A stretch of DNA of 8,147 bases from Proteobacteria bacterium UBA6921 (GTDB lineage: Bacteria > Pseudomonadota > Gammaproteobacteria > SG8-11), in the NCBI GenBank assembly GCA_002450895.1, contig DKAR01000009.1:38258-46404 (forward strand), written 5' to 3'. Under the pieces are notes generated by a model. That model was not told where the DNA came from. It was given only the letters and a program-made list of their open reading frames with translations, and searched no databases. The first letter of the stretch is position 1; every line of letters starts with the position of its first letter. Shown piece after piece: positions 1 to 6,464 of the stretch. A program made the position numbers and the translations under genes.

Positions 1-98
1 GGGGGCGCCCGCCGTGACACCCGAAACAGACCGGAGCCGGGCTCGTAGGTTCAGGGCCAAGCGGATAAAATACCCCTCCCCTTTAAGTTCAAGCGCTT
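1..98. other. left-edge non-coding stretch upstream of the SemiSWEET gene
   Basis: I find no convincing coding sequence in these 98 bases. The stretch is GC-rich at the far left and becomes AT-richer towards the transporter start. It should hold the promoter and leader of the transporter gene. Any gene further left lies outside the window, and I cannot tell its direction. Confidence 0.5.
66..71 (+). promoter_or_regulatory. possible -10 element for the SemiSWEET gene
   Basis: TAAAAT lies about 28 bases upstream of the ATG and resembles a sigma-70 -10 box. I see no good -35 hexamer at 16-18 bases upstream, so this is only a weak suggestion from the base composition. The ATG at 99 has no clear Shine-Dalgarno sequence either. 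Confidence 0.25.
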
Positions 99-353
99 AT
101 GAACCTACCTGATTTGCTGGGCACCGCAGCGGGCTCCCTCACCACGGTGGCCTTTATCCCCCAGGTCGTCAAAACCTGGCGCAGCCGCTCCACCCATGAC
201 ATCTCCCTGATTATGTTCTCTTTGTTTTCGCTCGGGGTGGCGCTATGGCTGACGTATGGAATCGTGCTGGGGGCATGGCCGATCATTGTGGCGAACTCAA
301 TCACCCTGACGCTGGCCATCGTGATTCTCGGATTGAAGATCCGCTACAAGTAA
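99..353 (+). CDS. SemiSWEET sugar transporter (PQ-loop / MtN3-saliva family)
   Basis: An 84-residue integral membrane protein, the normal length for a bacterial SemiSWEET. These proteins form homodimers of two three-helix bundles and move small sugars across the inner membrane by alternating access without ATP. The sequence shows three hydrophobic helices (about residues 5-23, 36-57 and 61-80). The family's PQ motif is at Pro21-Gln22 in FIPQV, followed by KTWR and the characteristic STHDIS turn (31-36). Trp50 and Asn66 match the Trp/Asn pair that lines the sugar pocket in solved SemiSWEET structures. The ATG was chosen because residue 1 fits the usual family N-terminus, although no strong ribosome binding site precedes it. 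The gene stands alone and converges on the minus-strand signalling operon. The family assignment is secure. The substrate cannot be read from sequence. Confidence 0.93.
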   Translation: MNLPDLLGTAAGSLTTVAFIPQVVKTWRSRSTHDISLIMFSLFSLGVALWLTYGIVLGAWPIIVANSITLTLAIVILGLKIRYK

Positions 354-411
354 CACACGAGGGGAGTCAACGGGGGGCTCGTACACGTGTCACCCAATGA
401 CCCCTTTCGAA

Positions 412-430
412 TGACCTCATCTTGAGGTCA
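412..430 (-). terminator. perfect hairpin starting in the hybrid kinase stop codon
   Basis: TGACCTCA, a three-base loop, then TGAGGTCA form an 8-bp perfect stem. On the minus strand the first three bases of the stem are the kinase TGA stop. It lies at the convergent junction with the SemiSWEET gene, where a transcription end or a 3' stabilising hairpin is expected. There is no T tract after it on either strand, so a classical intrinsic terminator is not supported. It may act with Rho or protect the mRNA 3' end. Confidence 0.45.
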
Positions 431-3400
431 GTGCGTAACGCGAGCGCCTTCGGTGGGTGCGGTCAGCTGGGCCAGCGCATCAATGAGTTCGGTGACTTCT
501 ACGGGTTTGTCAAAGAAACGACGAATCCCCATTCGGGCCGCAATGTCCTTGTTCATCTCATTGCTGTACCCCGTACAGATAATGATGGGCATGTCAGGCC
601 GAACTGACAACGCTTCCGAAGCAAGCTCACCCCCGGTGATCCCCGGCATGGTGTGATCGGTGATGATCGCAGACCAGTCACCGGGCGAGAGACGGAATTC
701 ATTCAGCGCGGCAAGCGGATCCGAATAGACAACCGGGGTGTACCCATACTCGCCGAGCAATTCTCCCAGCAGGCGTCCGAGCGAGGGCTCGTCATCGACG
801 ACCATGATCTTTTTGCTGATGTGTTTGGGAGGAAGCCGACGAAGTGGTAGCGGTTTTGCTTCGGGCTCAAGCGTCGCCCCGTCCACAATGGGGAACAGCA
901 GGCGAAACGTCGAACCTTCTCCGACCGAACTTTCGACAAGAATGTGGCCGCCGGACTCATGAATTACGCCATGCACCATGGACAGACCCATCCCGGTTCC
1001 CTGTCCAACGTCCTTGGTGGTGAAGAACGGATCAAAGATTCGCGGGAGAACTTTTGGTGAGATACCGCTGCCGCTGTCATGCACGGCGATCTCGACGTAA
1101 CGTCCGTGCAATGGCGCATGGCAAGACGAGCACATTTTTTCTTTAAGATCCTTGGCCTCGCCCAGATAAACGTCGATCCGGCCACGACCGCCCACCGCGT
1201 CGCGCGCATTGATCAGAAGATTGGTCAGCGATTCATGGAGGGCCACCCGATCCGCCTTGATCACTGGGGCGACGCGGGGACCATGGATGCGTACCAGGAC
1301 GCTGGCGGGGAACACAGGAGCCAGCATGCCGACCACATCCTCCACCTGATCGCGCGGCTGGATAAGCTGACTCGCGCGTTTGTTGTTGCGCGCAAATGCC
1401 AGCATTTTTTCAACAAGTTCGCGCGCACGACCGCCCGCCCTTTGGACTTCCTGAAGATAGTCGTTCACTTTCGCCGGCAATTGCTCTCCAAAGCGATCTC
1501 GCGCAAGCGTGGTAAATCCCAACATGCTGGCCAGAATATTATTGAAGTCGTGCGCAATCCCGCCTGTCAGTTGCCCGATCATTTCCATCTTTTGCGCCTG
1601 CTGCAACTGAATCTGCAGTCGCCGCTGCTTGGATTCCAACAAGTGGCGCTCAGTCACATCTTCAACGATATAACAGCAGCGCGGGTGTGAATGATGATGC
1701 GGAATAGGCGCAATCGTCACGGAAAGATGACGCTCGACGTCATTCATCGTCATTGGATAGTCGAAGCGAACGGCATTGGAGGTTTCGAGGGCCTGCTGGT
1801 ATTGCGAAATCCACAATTCGACCGGAGCCGCTTCGGCCTGCGCCCCTCCCAGGGATTTCGTAAAAAATTGCGCACCTGCGTCGTTGTTGGCGACCGGAAT
1901 GACGCGATCTCCATCCAGCTCGACCACGCCCATGATGAAGGGCGAACTGTTGAAAAATCCTCGCAGCGTTGCTTCACTGTCGCGCAACGCCTGCTCCGCA
2001 TGAATGCGCTGCGAAATGTCGCGGCCGACACAAACGATTCCCGAAATCGTACTGTTCGCGTCGCGCAACGGCGAGACCGACGTCTGAAAATATCGATCCT
2101 CGCCGTCGGCCGAAACGGCCCATTCGTAAGTTACGCTCTCGCCGGCAAGCGCGCGCCGATTGGCATCCTCATGAATCGCGGCGGCTGCCGCAGGCATGAT
2201 TTCACTGATGGCCTGCCCGAGGAAATGATCGGGCGTGAATCCGGATCGCTGAACCCAGGACCCATAGACCGCGGTATACCGTTGCTGCGTATCCAGCGTG
2301 TAGACGATGTCGTCCATGGATGCCGCAACCCGCCGCAGTCGCTCTTCACTGGCACGGAGATCTTCTTCCGCACGCCGGCGGTCGCGGATGTCCTGAACAG
2401 TGTCGACCCGATAAAGCACCTTTCCGCTGCGATCCTTGACGCTGACAGTGTCGATTTGCACCGGGATCGAAGCACCGTCACCACCGATGTATTCCGATTC
2501 AAAGCGCACCTGACCATCGTTGTCCGAGTCAGACATCGCCTTTCGCTTGATCCCTCTGAACTCTGAAGCGTGAAGATCAATGACCCGCATTCCGATCAGG
2601 CTCAGCGGATCACGACGGATTATTTTCGCGAACGCGGGATTGCATGCCACGATGGTATTTCTGACTGGATCCGTCAATGCGATTCCCTGACCGCAATTTT
2701 CGAAAGCATCCGCCCATTTGCGCAGCAACTTTTCTGCGTTCTTGCGTTCAGTGATGTCGATCGTTACGCCAGACATCTTGGCCGGTTTGCCTAGATCATC
2801 GCGAATAAGGCCACCGCGTTCATGCAACCATCCGATGGTTCCGTCCGGCCACATGATTCGATGCTCAATGTCATAGGCACCGCCCCCAGCAAGGCAGGTG
2901 TCAATCGCCTCCCTGACACGGGCGCGATCTTCTTCATGAACAATCGCGAAGAATGCGTCCAGACTGGGTCGTGACTGGTCTGGCGTCAGACCAAGTATCT
3001 GGTAGATGGTATTGCTCCAGGTCACTTCATTTGTCGCAACGTCCCACTCCCAAATCCCGACGTGCGAGTAGTCGAGGCTACGCCGAAGCCGTCCTTCACT
3101 CTCGATCAAATCGCGCTGTACTTTTCGACGGTGAGCGTTCACCGCCGCGAGCTTGAACTCCGCGGCCCGCTGACGTCGCACGTAATAGATGAGCGCCACG
3201 GTGGCACCAATGGCGATCAGGGCGAACGCAATTCCTGCGACAAAAACATTTTTCCACCACGGGGCGTATATGTCCGACAGACTTCGACCGGTCGAAAGAA
3301 TTAGCCCGTGATCGAGCGACAAACGCTCCGGTTTCACGACTCTGATTACAAGGGCTCGATCACTACCCCCGATAACGCTGCCCCATTCAACGCGCTCCTC

Positions 3401-4144
3401 GGACCCGCTCGTCAGAAATTCGTTGAGCAGCCGTTGCGGCAAGATGTCGCCCGTCGCCGCTGTGAAATCGAACTTCGGTGGCAAGCTGGCGAATAACTGG
3501 CCTCCATCGGTAAATACTCCGGTGATCATGTCATCGGAATAGCGGATGGTTTCCAGCGCGGCGGCAAAGGAGTCACGATCCAGCGTTGCGGTAATTGCGC
3601 CCGCAAACTTTCCCGCCGCGTCCTGCTGGGATACCACAATGTTTATTCCGTACGCATTGAGCACCGTCGTGAACGGCTTTGAGAGATGAACGCGGCTCGT
3701 ATCCCTGGCAAGTCTCGTTGCAGAAAAATACTCGCGCTCGGAAAAGTCATTTCCTATCAACTCCGCACGGTTCGAGGCCAGAACGATGCCATTCCTATCC
3801 AGCAGATTGATTGTGCGCAGGGCAGGAAGAAGCTGCTCCAATTCGCGCAAGCGACGCGAACCGGCGGTTCGAACATCGATGCTCGACTTCCAATCCCTCG
3901 TCTCGTTCGCAATATCCCGAAGCGCATCGACGATGGACGTCAGCTGTTGCGAAAAAAGGAAGTCGAGAATTCGCACTTGCGTCTGCAAGCGGTGCTCTTC
4001 CGTATTACGGAGCGCCGTGCGTTGTTCAACCAGATTTTGCGTGAACAGCGCACCAAAAAGCGCGAGCATGGCGACAAAGATCAGCCACACGACCCGGGCC
4101 CGAACCCGGGATGATCGGAGCAAATTTCGCGTGCTATCCGGCAT
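428..4144 (-). CDS. membrane-bound hybrid sensor histidine kinase (Cache-like sensor, four PAS, HisKA, HATPase, receiver)
   Basis: A 1238-residue hybrid kinase. A membrane helix (about 18-36) and a second one (about 300-322) bracket a periplasmic region of roughly 260 residues. That region contains a Cache/PDC-like core (LLDRNGIVLASN, then GNDFSEREYF), suggesting a small extracellular ligand. Four PAS domains follow, at about 348-466, 474-590, 598-710 and 718-830; three of the four end in recognisable D-I/V-T/S-x-R elements. HisKA carries the phosphoaccepting His865 in GGIAHDFNNIL. The ATPase domain has the N box with Asn979 and the G boxes DSGSGI and GTGMGL. The C-terminal receiver (about 1113-1230) has Asp1117/Asp1118, phosphoacceptor Asp1163, Thr1191 and Lys1213, so it looks active. 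Two oddities are a CSSCH motif at 1005-1009 inside the ATPase domain and HHHSHPRCC at 816-824 in the fourth PAS. The ATG at 4144 is supported by AGGCGA six bases upstream. It is the last gene of the operon and its probable kinase. The input signal is unknown. Confidence 0.95.
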   Translation of the reverse strand: MPDSTRNLLRSSRVRARVVWLIFVAMLALFGALFTQNLVEQRTALRNTEEHRLQTQVRILDFLFSQQLTSIVDALRDIANETRDWKSSIDVRTAGSRRLRELEQLLPALRTINLLDRNGIVLASNRAELIGNDFSEREYFSATRLARDTSRVHLSKPFTTVLNAYGINIVVSQQDAAGKFAGAITATLDRDSFAAALETIRYSDDMITGVFTDGGQLFASLPPKFDFTAATGDILPQRLLNEFLTSGSEERVEWGSVIGGSDRALVIRVVKPERLSLDHGLILSTGRSLSDIYAPWWKNVFVAGIAFALIAIGATVALIYYVRRQRAAEFKLAAVNAHRRKVQRDLIESEGRLRRSLDYSHVGIWEWDVATNEVTWSNTIYQILGLTPDQSRPSLDAFFAIVHEEDRARVREAIDTCLAGGGAYDIEHRIMWPDGTIGWLHERGGLIRDDLGKPAKMSGVTIDITERKNAEKLLRKWADAFENCGQGIALTDPVRNTIVACNPAFAKIIRRDPLSLIGMRVIDLHASEFRGIKRKAMSDSDNDGQVRFESEYIGGDGASIPVQIDTVSVKDRSGKVLYRVDTVQDIRDRRRAEEDLRASEERLRRVAASMDDIVYTLDTQQRYTAVYGSWVQRSGFTPDHFLGQAISEIMPAAAAAIHEDANRRALAGESVTYEWAVSADGEDRYFQTSVSPLRDANSTISGIVCVGRDISQRIHAEQALRDSEATLRGFFNSSPFIMGVVELDGDRVIPVANNDAGAQFFTKSLGGAQAEAAPVELWISQYQQALETSNAVRFDYPMTMNDVERHLSVTIAPIPHHHSHPRCCYIVEDVTERHLLESKQRRLQIQLQQAQKMEMIGQLTGGIAHDFNNILASMLGFTTLARDRFGEQLPAKVNDYLQEVQRAGGRARELVEKMLAFARNNKRASQLIQPRDQVEDVVGMLAPVFPASVLVRIHGPRVAPVIKADRVALHESLTNLLINARDAVGGRGRIDVYLGEAKDLKEKMCSSCHAPLHGRYVEIAVHDSGSGISPKVLPRIFDPFFTTKDVGQGTGMGLSMVHGVIHESGGHILVESSVGEGSTFRLLFPIVDGATLEPEAKPLPLRRLPPKHISKKIMVVDDEPSLGRLLGELLGEYGYTPVVYSDPLAALNEFRLSPGDWSAIITDHTMPGITGGELASEALSVRPDMPIIICTGYSNEMNKDIAARMGIRRFFDKPVEVTELIDALAQLTAPTEGARVTH

Positions 4145-4150
4145 TCACAT

Positions 4151-4156
4151 TCGCCT
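4151..4156 (-). promoter_or_regulatory. ribosome binding site that fixes the hybrid kinase start
   Basis: AGGCGA on the minus strand ends six bases before the ATG at 4144. Another ATG at 4150 directly abuts this site and is followed at once by TGA, giving ATGTGAATG. The spacing therefore supports the ATG at 4144 as the true start. Confidence 0.55.
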
Positions 4157-4176
4157 GAATTTTTCTTGGTTCTTGT

Positions 4177-4584
4177 TTATTGCGTTACTTGAGAGTCCAG
4201 CGCCTTCGTGATCAGGCCAAGCAGTTCCTTGCCATCAAATGGCTTCTCGATTGTGGCGTCCGCACCAAGCAGGCGCGCGACACGCAGATAATTGCCAGCG
4301 GACTTCAACGCGCCTCCGGACATCGCAATAATCGGAATCGATTTGTCCGATTGTCGCGTGCTGAGGATGAGTCCGATCCCTTCCACATAAGGCATGTAAA
4401 TGTCCGTCAGCAACAAATCGGGTTGCGCCTGCGTGAGATGTTGCTGGGCGACCTCGCCGTCGTTGGCTTCAAGTACGTTGTATCCGGCAGATCTCAGCAA
4501 CTCTCCGAGATATTTCGAAAACACCACATCGTCGTCGACGACCAGGATCGTAGGTGCTGGAAACGAGGTTGGTGGTTGCATCAT
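4177..4584 (-). CDS. single-domain response regulator receiver (CheY-like)
   Basis: A 135-residue protein that is one receiver domain with no output domain. It takes a phosphoryl group from a histidine kinase and acts by protein contact or as a phosphate shuttle. The acidic pocket Asp17-Asp18-Asp19, phosphoacceptor Asp61 (LLLTDIYMP), Ser89 in AMSGG (the usual Thr/Ser position) and Lys114 in EKP are all present, so it should be phosphorylatable. The loop after the phosphoacceptor reads MPYVEG instead of the commoner MPGMDG. Its ATG begins on the base next to the TGA of the HD-GYP gene (TGAATGATG), which suggests translational coupling. A second ATG follows immediately, so the start is ambiguous by one codon. 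The hybrid kinase gene follows after 32 bases. An intermediate role between the kinase and the other regulators is inference from position. Confidence 0.93.
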   Translation of the reverse strand: MMQPPTSFPAPTILVVDDDVVFSKYLGELLRSAGYNVLEANDGEVAQQHLTQAQPDLLLTDIYMPYVEGIGLILSTRQSDKSIPIIAMSGGALKSAGNYLRVARLLGADATIEKPFDGKELLGLITKALDSQVTQ

Positions 4585-5655
4585 TCAGTACTTTTCGAGA
4601 CCGGCAGTGATCAGGTTCTGAAACAGCTGAGCGCCGAGGTCATCCGACCCATCCACCAGATTCAGTGAGCCGGGATCTTTTTTCAGAATATCGATGAAAA
4701 CTTCGACAACGCCGGGATCACGCCATCCACTCTCGACCTCCTGCTCCATAATACGAATCACTTCGTCGTGCGGTATTGAGGGTTTGTACGGCCGCGCATG
4801 GGAAAGTGCGTCATAGATATCGACGACCTGAAACACTCTCGCCAGAAGAGGAATGTTCTCTCCCTTGAGCCCTTCAGGATAGCCGGAACCATCGTACCGT
4901 TCATGGTGATAACGGATAATCGGCACCGTCAGGCGCATGCTGCGCAGACCACTGCACAATTGCGCGCCGATTTCCGGATGGCGGCGCATCACGCGCCATT
5001 CGTCTTCGGTGAGTGCGCCGGGTTTCAACAGGATCCGATCGGGAATTCCAAGCTTTCCGATGTCGTGCAGCACGCCGGCACGGCGCAAGGCCATCAACTG
5101 GTTGGAATCGAGATTCAGCGCATGTCCCAGCACAATGGCATTGTGGGCCAACCGCGCGCAGTGATCGCCTGTTCCGGAGTCCTTGGACTCCACCATGCGC
5201 GCCAGGGCGAAGAGCATCGTCTCGGCATTGTCGTATTGGTCCATCAGGCGCTTGTGTGCCACCGCCGCGTCAACGCGAGCGACAAGTTCACTGGGCGTAT
5301 AAGGCTTGCGCAGGAAATCAGTGGCCCCGGCATTGAAGCTGCTGGCCAGATCATCGGGACCGCCATAACCGGTAACAACAATAATCGGGAGCATCATTTC
5401 TCCCATTTCTCCACGCAGGGACCGGCACACTTCCTTGCCGTCCAGTCCGGGCATTCGCACGTCGAGAATCAACACGTCAAATGCCTCATCGCGCAACAGG
5501 CTGAGGGCGTCCTGCCCGTTACCTACTTCCGTGACGCGATATTTCGAATCAGAAAGGATTTCGTGAACAAGACGCCGCTGGGCCGGCTCATCGTCAACAA
5601 CGAGCACACTGGACGGCGACGTGCGGCCGACGCGAAGCAGATTGGGATGGATCAC
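4585..5655 (-). CDS. response regulator with HD-GYP cyclic-di-GMP phosphodiesterase domain
   Basis: A 356-residue cytoplasmic regulator of the RpfG-like class. HD-GYP domains hydrolyse cyclic-di-GMP to pGpG and/or GMP at a metal centre, and the receiver gates that activity. The receiver (about 16-130) has Asp21/Asp22, phosphoacceptor Asp65, Thr95 and Lys117. The HD-GYP domain (about 145-335) has His165 in GDHCARLA, the metal-binding His197-Asp198 in VLHDIGKLGIPD, His226, the signature HHERYDGSGYP at 250-260, and DIYDAL further on. All key residues look intact, so I expect an active enzyme. The tail after about 330 is not recognisable. The start is a GTG with a strong GAGGTGA six bases upstream. 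It lies 14 bases after the HTH-receiver gene and abuts the single receiver. No GGDEF cyclase is seen in the window. Confidence 0.95.
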   Translation of the reverse strand: MIHPNLLRVGRTSPSSVLVVDDEPAQRRLVHEILSDSKYRVTEVGNGQDALSLLRDEAFDVLILDVRMPGLDGKEVCRSLRGEMGEMMLPIIVVTGYGGPDDLASSFNAGATDFLRKPYTPSELVARVDAAVAHKRLMDQYDNAETMLFALARMVESKDSGTGDHCARLAHNAIVLGHALNLDSNQLMALRRAGVLHDIGKLGIPDRILLKPGALTEDEWRVMRRHPEIGAQLCSGLRSMRLTVPIIRYHHERYDGSGYPEGLKGENIPLLARVFQVVDIYDALSHARPYKPSIPHDEVIRIMEQEVESGWRDPGVVEVFIDILKKDPGSLNLVDGSDDLGAQLFQNLITAGLEKY

Positions 5656-5661
5656 AACGAA

Positions 5662-5668
5662 TCACCTC
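5662..5668 (-). promoter_or_regulatory. strong ribosome binding site of the HD-GYP gene
   Basis: GAGGTGA on the minus strand sits six bases before the GTG start at 5655, inside the 14-base gap after the upstream stop codon. It decides for the GTG start. Confidence 0.75.
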
Positions 5669-5669
5669 G

Positions 5670-6266
5670 TCAGCGGATGAGTCTTTTCTGTTCGCCGCTT
5701 ACCGCCATCCCGAGAACTTCCAACAAATCTTGCGTCGTGACAGGTTTTGCCAGACAACTTTCCGCACCGGCGGCGATCATGCGCGCGACGCGAGGATCAT
5801 CCTTGTATCCTGTCATCGCAATGATACGAAGCGACGCGTGTGCTGCGTCGGTGTGAAGTTGCTCGCACACCTGTGCTCCGTCGAGTCCGGGCATGCGCAA
5901 ATCCAGCAGCATGACGTCCGGTTGAAATCGGGCAATTGCATGACCGGCCTGAAAGCCATCACTGGCGATCATGACTTCAAGATTGAACGGCGGACCTTCG
6001 AGGAGTTCGCGAAGATATTTGGAAAATTCCGGATCGTCATCAACAACCAGGACACGCGACACTGTGCGGTTCGGCGAATCCAGCGCGATTTGTCGTTCGC
6101 GCGCGAAGACTTCAATGTCCGTCACCAGGTAGCGGCGATGTCCGCCCGGTGTCGTTTTCGCTTTCAGATTTCCTTTTGTTGCCCACGCACGCAATGTGAC
6201 CGGAGAAATTCTCAGCATTGCCGCGGCTTCATTCGGCGTCAGGTACAACTTCGTATTGGTATTCAC
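5670..6266 (-). CDS. response regulator with N-terminal MerR/BldC-type helix-turn-helix and C-terminal receiver
   Basis: A 198-residue protein whose DNA-binding domain comes first (about 6-58): LTPNEAAAMLRISPVTLRAWATKG, then GGHRRY with the wing-like end found in MerR, BldC and excisionase-type domains. The receiver follows (about 70-190), with Asp76-Asp78, phosphoacceptor Asp122 (LLDLRMPG), Thr152 and Lys174. The order is reversed compared with OmpR or NarL regulators, where the receiver is N-terminal. I start the gene at the GTG at 6266 because GAGGGAG lies nine bases upstream and the protein then begins just before the HTH. The reading frame stays open to a TTG at 6317, but that start has no good ribosome binding site and adds 17 residues with no domain. 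It is the first gene of the operon and may control its own promoter; target genes are unknown. A short helical linker joins the two domains. Confidence 0.9.
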   Translation of the reverse strand: MNTNTKLYLTPNEAAAMLRISPVTLRAWATKGNLKAKTTPGGHRRYLVTDIEVFARERQIALDSPNRTVSRVLVVDDDPEFSKYLRELLEGPPFNLEVMIASDGFQAGHAIARFQPDVMLLDLRMPGLDGAQVCEQLHTDAAHASLRIIAMTGYKDDPRVARMIAAGAESCLAKPVTTQDLLEVLGMAVSGEQKRLIR

Positions 6267-6275
6267 TTGGCGACA

Positions 6276-6282
6276 CTCCCTC
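6276..6282 (-). promoter_or_regulatory. ribosome binding site that fixes the HTH-receiver start
   Basis: GAGGGAG on the minus strand is followed by nine bases and then the GTG at 6266. It is much the best Shine-Dalgarno match near the 5' end of this frame and argues against the longer TTG start at 6317. Confidence 0.7.
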
Positions 6283-6318
6283 ACTTTCGCGCAACCAAAA
6301 ATACAGGATTCGCTCAAA

Positions 6319-6354
6319 TCGATAGAAACGGCGGTTTCGATACTCTCGTTATCG
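6319..6354 (-). repeat. TATCGA repeats in the operon leader, possible operator
   Basis: On the minus strand TATCGA occurs twice in direct orientation (6342-6337 and 6324-6319), 18 bases apart, with an inverted CGATA at 6354-6350. The inverted copy can pair with either direct copy, and GAAAC/GTTTC (6338-6334 and 6329-6325) forms a small stem between them. The cluster lies between the likely promoter and the GTG start of the HTH-receiver gene. It could be a binding site for that protein or alternative leader structures. Both uses are inference. Confidence 0.4.
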
Positions 6355-6368
6355 GAACGAACTTAATA

Positions 6369-6374
6369 AATATA
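6369..6374 (-). promoter_or_regulatory. possible -10 element of the signalling operon
   Basis: TATATT in the most AT-rich part of the intergenic region (6361-6378) would start transcription near 6362, giving a leader of roughly 95 bases before the GTG. It lies downstream of the small-RNA terminator, so the operon would have its own promoter. The best -35 candidate (TGAGCA, 17 bases away) matches only half of the consensus, so an activator may be needed or the call may be wrong. Confidence 0.35.
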
Positions 6375-6434
6375 AACACTCTGCGCGTTCTTGCTCAGGC
6401 TCCGGCACCTCGCAAAAACTCAACAAATTCATGG

Positions 6435-6464
6435 AAAAAAATCGGGGCGCAGACATCGCGCCCC
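6435..6464 (-). terminator. intrinsic terminator of the candidate small RNA
   Basis: On the minus strand GGGGCGC, a seven-base loop and GCGCCCC form a perfect 7-bp GC-rich stem, followed by GA and seven T. This is a classical Rho-independent terminator and fixes the direction of the transcript. It lies about 255 bases beyond the pmbA stop, so it best serves a separate transcript, though it could also end pmbA read-through. It insulates the signalling operon from upstream transcription. Confidence 0.85.

Noticed and set aside
357..382. Terminator of the SemiSWEET gene from ACGAG/CTCGT arms
   Set aside because: Only a 5-bp stem with a large loop and no T tract; too weak to call.
1118..1132. 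CSSCH as a c-type cytochrome haem site
   Set aside because: It sits in the cytoplasmic ATPase domain of a kinase, where covalent haem attachment does not take place.
1079..2566. Two long plus-strand open frames opposite the hybrid kinase (203 and 291 residues)
   Set aside because: They lie antisense to a well-conserved multidomain kinase. Their translations show no domain and are rich in Arg and His, as expected for the opposite strand of a GC-rich gene.
4798..5856. Plus-strand open frame of 352 residues
   Set aside because: It is antisense to the HD-GYP gene and part of the HTH-receiver gene, both of which have intact catalytic residues. The translation has no recognisable domain.
6267..6317. 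Longer N-terminus of the HTH-receiver protein from a TTG at 6317
   Set aside because: There is no good ribosome binding site before the TTG. The GTG at 6266 has GAGGGAG nine bases upstream and starts directly before the HTH domain.
6350..6433. Minus-strand micro-ORF of 27 codons starting at the ATG at 6433
   Set aside because: The ATG lies immediately after the T tract of the terminator and has no Shine-Dalgarno sequence.
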